A stretch of 64,000 nucleotides of DNA from an uncultured Clostridia bacterium (GTDB taxonomy: Bacteria > Bacillota > Clostridia > UMGS1810): contig CAKSFP010000001.1 of NCBI GenBank assembly GCA_934454585.1, positions 124,001-188,000 on the forward strand, written 5' to 3'. Below the pieces are notes generated by a model. The model saw only the letters and a program-made list of their open reading frames with translations. It searched no databases and was not told the origin of the DNA. Below, piece after piece: positions 61,913 to 64,000 of the stretch. The position numbers were made by a program, and so were the translations under genes. Every line of letters begins with the position of its first letter. Within the stretch, counting starts at the first letter, position 1.

Positions 61913-61935
61913 TGTAGCACCTCCGTATAATATGA

Positions 61936-61964
61936 ATTATATCACTTTTTGACTTGCAAATCAA
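61936..61964 (-). promoter_or_regulatory. Promoter of gltA
   Basis: On the minus strand TTGATT (61964-61959), 17-bp spacer, TATAAT (61941-61936) with TGA in front (extended -10). Confidence 0.75.
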
Positions 61965-62075
61965 TACTAAAATGTAATTTTTAATCAACACAGTCGAAAA
62001 ATTGTTCTAAATGCACATATAACCGCATAATATTTGTTTTGAACAATAGATTTTGTGACAAGCAGGTACGAGAAT

Positions 62076-62996
62076 ATGAATTTTTTCAAAACCAAAATTT
62101 CATTTTTTATAATAGCATCCATGCTATTGCCGATAATAATCGCATACATAATGCCGGACCGCGAAAAGCCGCAGCCGAACATTATAAATGTATACGATTG
62201 TGACACCAACAAAATAATATCTATGGATGAGGAAGAGTACATCGTTGGTGTGGTCGCCGCTGAGATGCCGGCGGATTTTGAACCTGAGGCACTCAAGGCA
62301 CAGTCTCTTGCCGCGCGAACATATCTAAAAAGCAAGGACGGTTGCAGTGCCCACCCGGGAGCAGACATTTGCACAAGCTTTGCGCACTGCCAGGCCTATA
62401 AGAGCAAAGATAAGCTGAAAGAGCAGTGGGGGAGCGCATATGGAGAAAAACTAAAAAAAATATCCGATGCGGTCGTCGCCACGAGCGGCAAGATAATCAC
62501 ATATGGCGGCGAACCCATATCTGCTGTGTTTCATTCCACAAGTTCGGGCAACACCGAAAATTCCGAGGATGTGTGGGAGAAATCCTTACCATATCTAAAA
62601 AGCGTCAGCAGTAATTTTGACTCGGAGAGTCCAAAATATGAATCACAAAAGCGTTATTCTTGGGATGAATTTCAAAAAATCATAAAATCTGCCGACAACA
62701 AGGTGGATTTTGACCTCGGAATAGGCGATACGGAGACATCGCGCGGCGGTGCGATAAAGAAGATTGCCATAGGCGGAGTGGATTTTAAGGGAACAAAGAT
62801 AAGAGAGTTGTTTTCGCTCAACAGCGCAAATTTTTCTATAGACATAGTTGACAATGAGGTGATATTCACCGTACACGGTTACGGTCACGGCGTGGGTATG
62901 AGCCAATACGGCGCAAACTTTATGGCTAAGTCGGGAAAAAAATTTGACGAGATAATCAAGCATTATTACACCGGAGTGAAAATAACAAATGAATAA
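62076..62996 (+). CDS. spoIID: Stage II sporulation protein D (lytic transglycosylase)
   Basis: Membrane-anchored peptidoglycan lytic transglycosylase driving engulfment with SpoIIP and SpoIIM. A transmembrane helix near residues 8-28 is followed by VVAAEMPADFEPEALKAQSL (putative catalytic E63), AARTYL, FHSTSSGNTENSEDVW and the C-terminal GYGHGVGMSQYGANFMAK. It is 306 residues from the ATG at 62076; a GTG at 62055 has no ribosome-binding site. The next gene is SpoIIQ-like, the usual clostridial pairing. I could not identify a convincing sigma-E promoter. Confidence 0.94.
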   Translation: MNFFKTKISFFIIASMLLPIIIAYIMPDREKPQPNIINVYDCDTNKIISMDEEEYIVGVVAAEMPADFEPEALKAQSLAARTYLKSKDGCSAHPGADICTSFAHCQAYKSKDKLKEQWGSAYGEKLKKISDAVVATSGKIITYGGEPISAVFHSTSSGNTENSEDVWEKSLPYLKSVSSNFDSESPKYESQKRYSWDEFQKIIKSADNKVDFDLGIGDTETSRGGAIKKIAIGGVDFKGTKIRELFSLNSANFSIDIVDNEVIFTVHGYGHGVGMSQYGANFMAKSGKKFDEIIKHYYTGVKITNE

Positions 62997-63008
62997 TATA
63001 TCCCCGTT

Positions 63009-63037
63009 TTGACAACAATAAGCACAGATGTCATATA
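63009..63037 (+). promoter_or_regulatory. Possible promoter of the M23 gene
   Basis: TTGACA (63009-63014), 17 bp, then CATATA (63032-63037). The -10 is imperfect; a forespore sigma factor would be expected for a SpoIIQ gene, so this may be incidental. Confidence 0.35.
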
Positions 63038-63052
63038 ACGGGGGTTGAAAAC

Positions 63053-63850
63053 ATGGAAAAAATGAACGGAAAATTAAAATTTAAGAAAGAACCGACAAAA
63101 TTTCGTGACACCTTTTTGTTTGTACTGATATTTCTGCTTTGCGCAGCAACGGTGGTTACAATTCAGATAAAGTCAAAAAGAGATTCGAGCACCGCAGATG
63201 CCGTTAGCGAGACGCAGAGTACGGAGCAGAACACAGACGATTCGTTTGCGATTGACGCACCATCCGCCGAGTCCGCCGAGACAAGTGCAGCTATGTCGGA
63301 TAATAAAGTTTTTGAGAACGGCTCGGATCGTACTGCGCAGGAAAAGCAGAATGTGCAAACCGACAATGCTGCCGAAACCGCTGCAGCGATTACACCCGGG
63401 ACAGAGACATTTGTTGCCGAAGTTCCTAAAACAATGAATTTTTCTGCGCCGTGTGACGGCAAGGTTACCAAAAAATTCTCCGACAGTGAGCTGATATATT
63501 CCAAGACTATGGACGACTGGAGAATCCACCTCGGCGTGGACATAGATGCGCCTATAGGTGCAAAGATAACGGCTTGCGAGAACGGAATTGTCGAGGAGGT
63601 AAAAAATGACCCTGAGTACGGCAACACCGTTGTAATACGACACAACAACATTTTGACGAAATATTCCAACCTTGCATCAGAAAAATTGCCGACAGTCGGT
63701 GATAATATCGGCAAAGGCGATGTAATCGGAGTTGTGGGGGACAGTGCGTCATCTGAAATTCTGGATGAATCGCATATTCATTTTGCAATGTGCGAGGATA
63801 ATATTTACATCGATCCGAACAAATATATCAAATTTGAACTTACAGAGTAA
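63053..63850 (+). CDS. spoIIQ: M23 (LytM) endopeptidase, SpoIIQ-like
   Basis: Forespore membrane protein of the SpoIIQ type, which pairs with SpoIIIAH across the engulfing membranes. It has a transmembrane helix at about 20-42 (DTFLFVLIFLLCAATVVTI), an acidic, Ser/Thr/Ala-rich linker (about 45-125) and a LytM domain (about 130-262). Metal ligands H159 and D163 (HLGVD) and the H241-x-H243 motif (HIHF) are present, so it may be catalytically active as in other Clostridia, unlike Bacillus SpoIIQ. GGGGG is 8 nt upstream. It lies 57 nt after spoIID. Confidence 0.88.
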   Translation: MEKMNGKLKFKKEPTKFRDTFLFVLIFLLCAATVVTIQIKSKRDSSTADAVSETQSTEQNTDDSFAIDAPSAESAETSAAMSDNKVFENGSDRTAQEKQNVQTDNAAETAAAITPGTETFVAEVPKTMNFSAPCDGKVTKKFSDSELIYSKTMDDWRIHLGVDIDAPIGAKITACENGIVEEVKNDPEYGNTVVIRHNNILTKYSNLASEKLPTVGDNIGKGDVIGVVGDSASSEILDESHIHFAMCEDNIYIDPNKYIKFELTE

Positions 63851-63891
63851 CCGTAATATATTTATGTAAACATAATATTTAGTTTTACATT

Positions 63892-63930
63892 AACAAAATC
63901 GCATCTCGAAGCTTGAGATGCGATTTTGTT
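63892..63930. terminator. Bidirectional terminator between spoIIQ and gpmI
   Basis: A perfect 16-bp stem (63892-63907 with 63915-63930), 7-nt loop, A-rich left and T-rich right, between convergent genes. Confidence 0.9.
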
Positions 63931-63940
63931 AAATTATAAA

Positions 63941-64000
63941 TTATTTAACTATAAGTGACTTGCCGGTCATTTCTGCCGGAACATCCATACCCATCACATC
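63941..64000 (-). CDS. gpmI: Phosphoglycerate mutase, cofactor-independent (C-terminus only)
   Basis: The last 19 codons of a minus-strand gene cut by the window end: DVMGMDVPAEMTGKSLIVK then TAA at 63943-63941. The P-A-E-M-T-G-K-S-L-I tail is typical of 2,3-bisphosphoglycerate-independent phosphoglycerate mutase, a glycolytic enzyme. Only the tail is visible. Confidence 0.6.
   Translation of the reverse strand, partial: DVMGMDVPAEMTGKSLIVK

Noticed and set aside
62010..62055. Sigma-E- or sigma-K-like boxes upstream of spoIID (CATAATATT at about 62026).
   Set aside because: Spacing to any -35 element and to the start codon does not fit; only half of a consensus is present.

Overview
The window comes from a spore-forming, low-to-mid-GC Firmicute of class Clostridia, probably a gut-type, possibly uncultured lineage. 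The evidence is the Clostridia-style gene order (rpsB-tsf-pyrH-frr-uppS-cdsA-dxr-rseP; ylxM-ffh-rpsP-khpA-rimM-trmD), strong AGGAGG ribosome-binding sites with frequent TTG/GTG starts, sporulation genes (dpaA-dpaB, yunB, spoIID, a SpoIIQ-like M23 protein), a WalRK system, S-layer-homology (SLH) proteins and a PPi-dependent phosphofructokinase. I cannot name the species.

Layout. 1-6.9 kb: translation, pyrimidine and envelope-precursor operon (rpsB to rseP). 6.9-8.9 kb: RNase J with a structured leader. 9.0-11.7 kb: an SLH-anchored phosphate-binding-like protein, a small unknown gene, and tRNA-Arg(CCT) and tRNA-Pro(GGG). 12.0-36.6 kb: an accessory carbohydrate island. It holds a double NodB deacetylase, an ABC sugar importer without its ATPase, an SLH protein, a large secreted protein of unknown function, two giant secreted clan-A-like glycosidases, three tandem secreted paralogues, a sensor kinase/response regulator pair and a GH31 enzyme. 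36.6-40.3 kb: the ylxM-ffh to trmD operon. 40.3-43.6 kb: a coiled-coil membrane protein, dipicolinate synthase and a secreted copper-amine-oxidase-N-like protein. 43.7-46.6 kb: a PHP protein, a GH99-like protein and a decayed AraC/PHP chimera. 46.7-52.0 kb: yunB, tRNA hydroxyuridine modification genes (trmR, trhP) and two flavoproteins. 52.1-58.3 kb, minus strand: walR, walK, a secreted protein, yycH, yycI and ebfC. 58.5-64 kb: a CpXC protein, pfp, citrate synthase, spoIID, spoIIQ-like, and the end of gpmI.

How it works together. The island reads as a Gram-positive surface glycan-utilisation system: secreted and S-layer-attached enzymes and binding proteins act outside the cell, a lipoprotein-dependent importer takes up oligosaccharides, and GH31 trims them. 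A two-component system in the middle is the natural candidate regulator. A nearly identical 24-bp palindromic module abuts the promoters at both ends of the island. In the wal region, four 11-bp-spaced half-sites match the WalR consensus upstream of an extra secreted gene. Four copies of a hairpin element keep their flanks and loop while their arm sequences vary but stay paired; this family and the glycan island are the best candidates for something undescribed.
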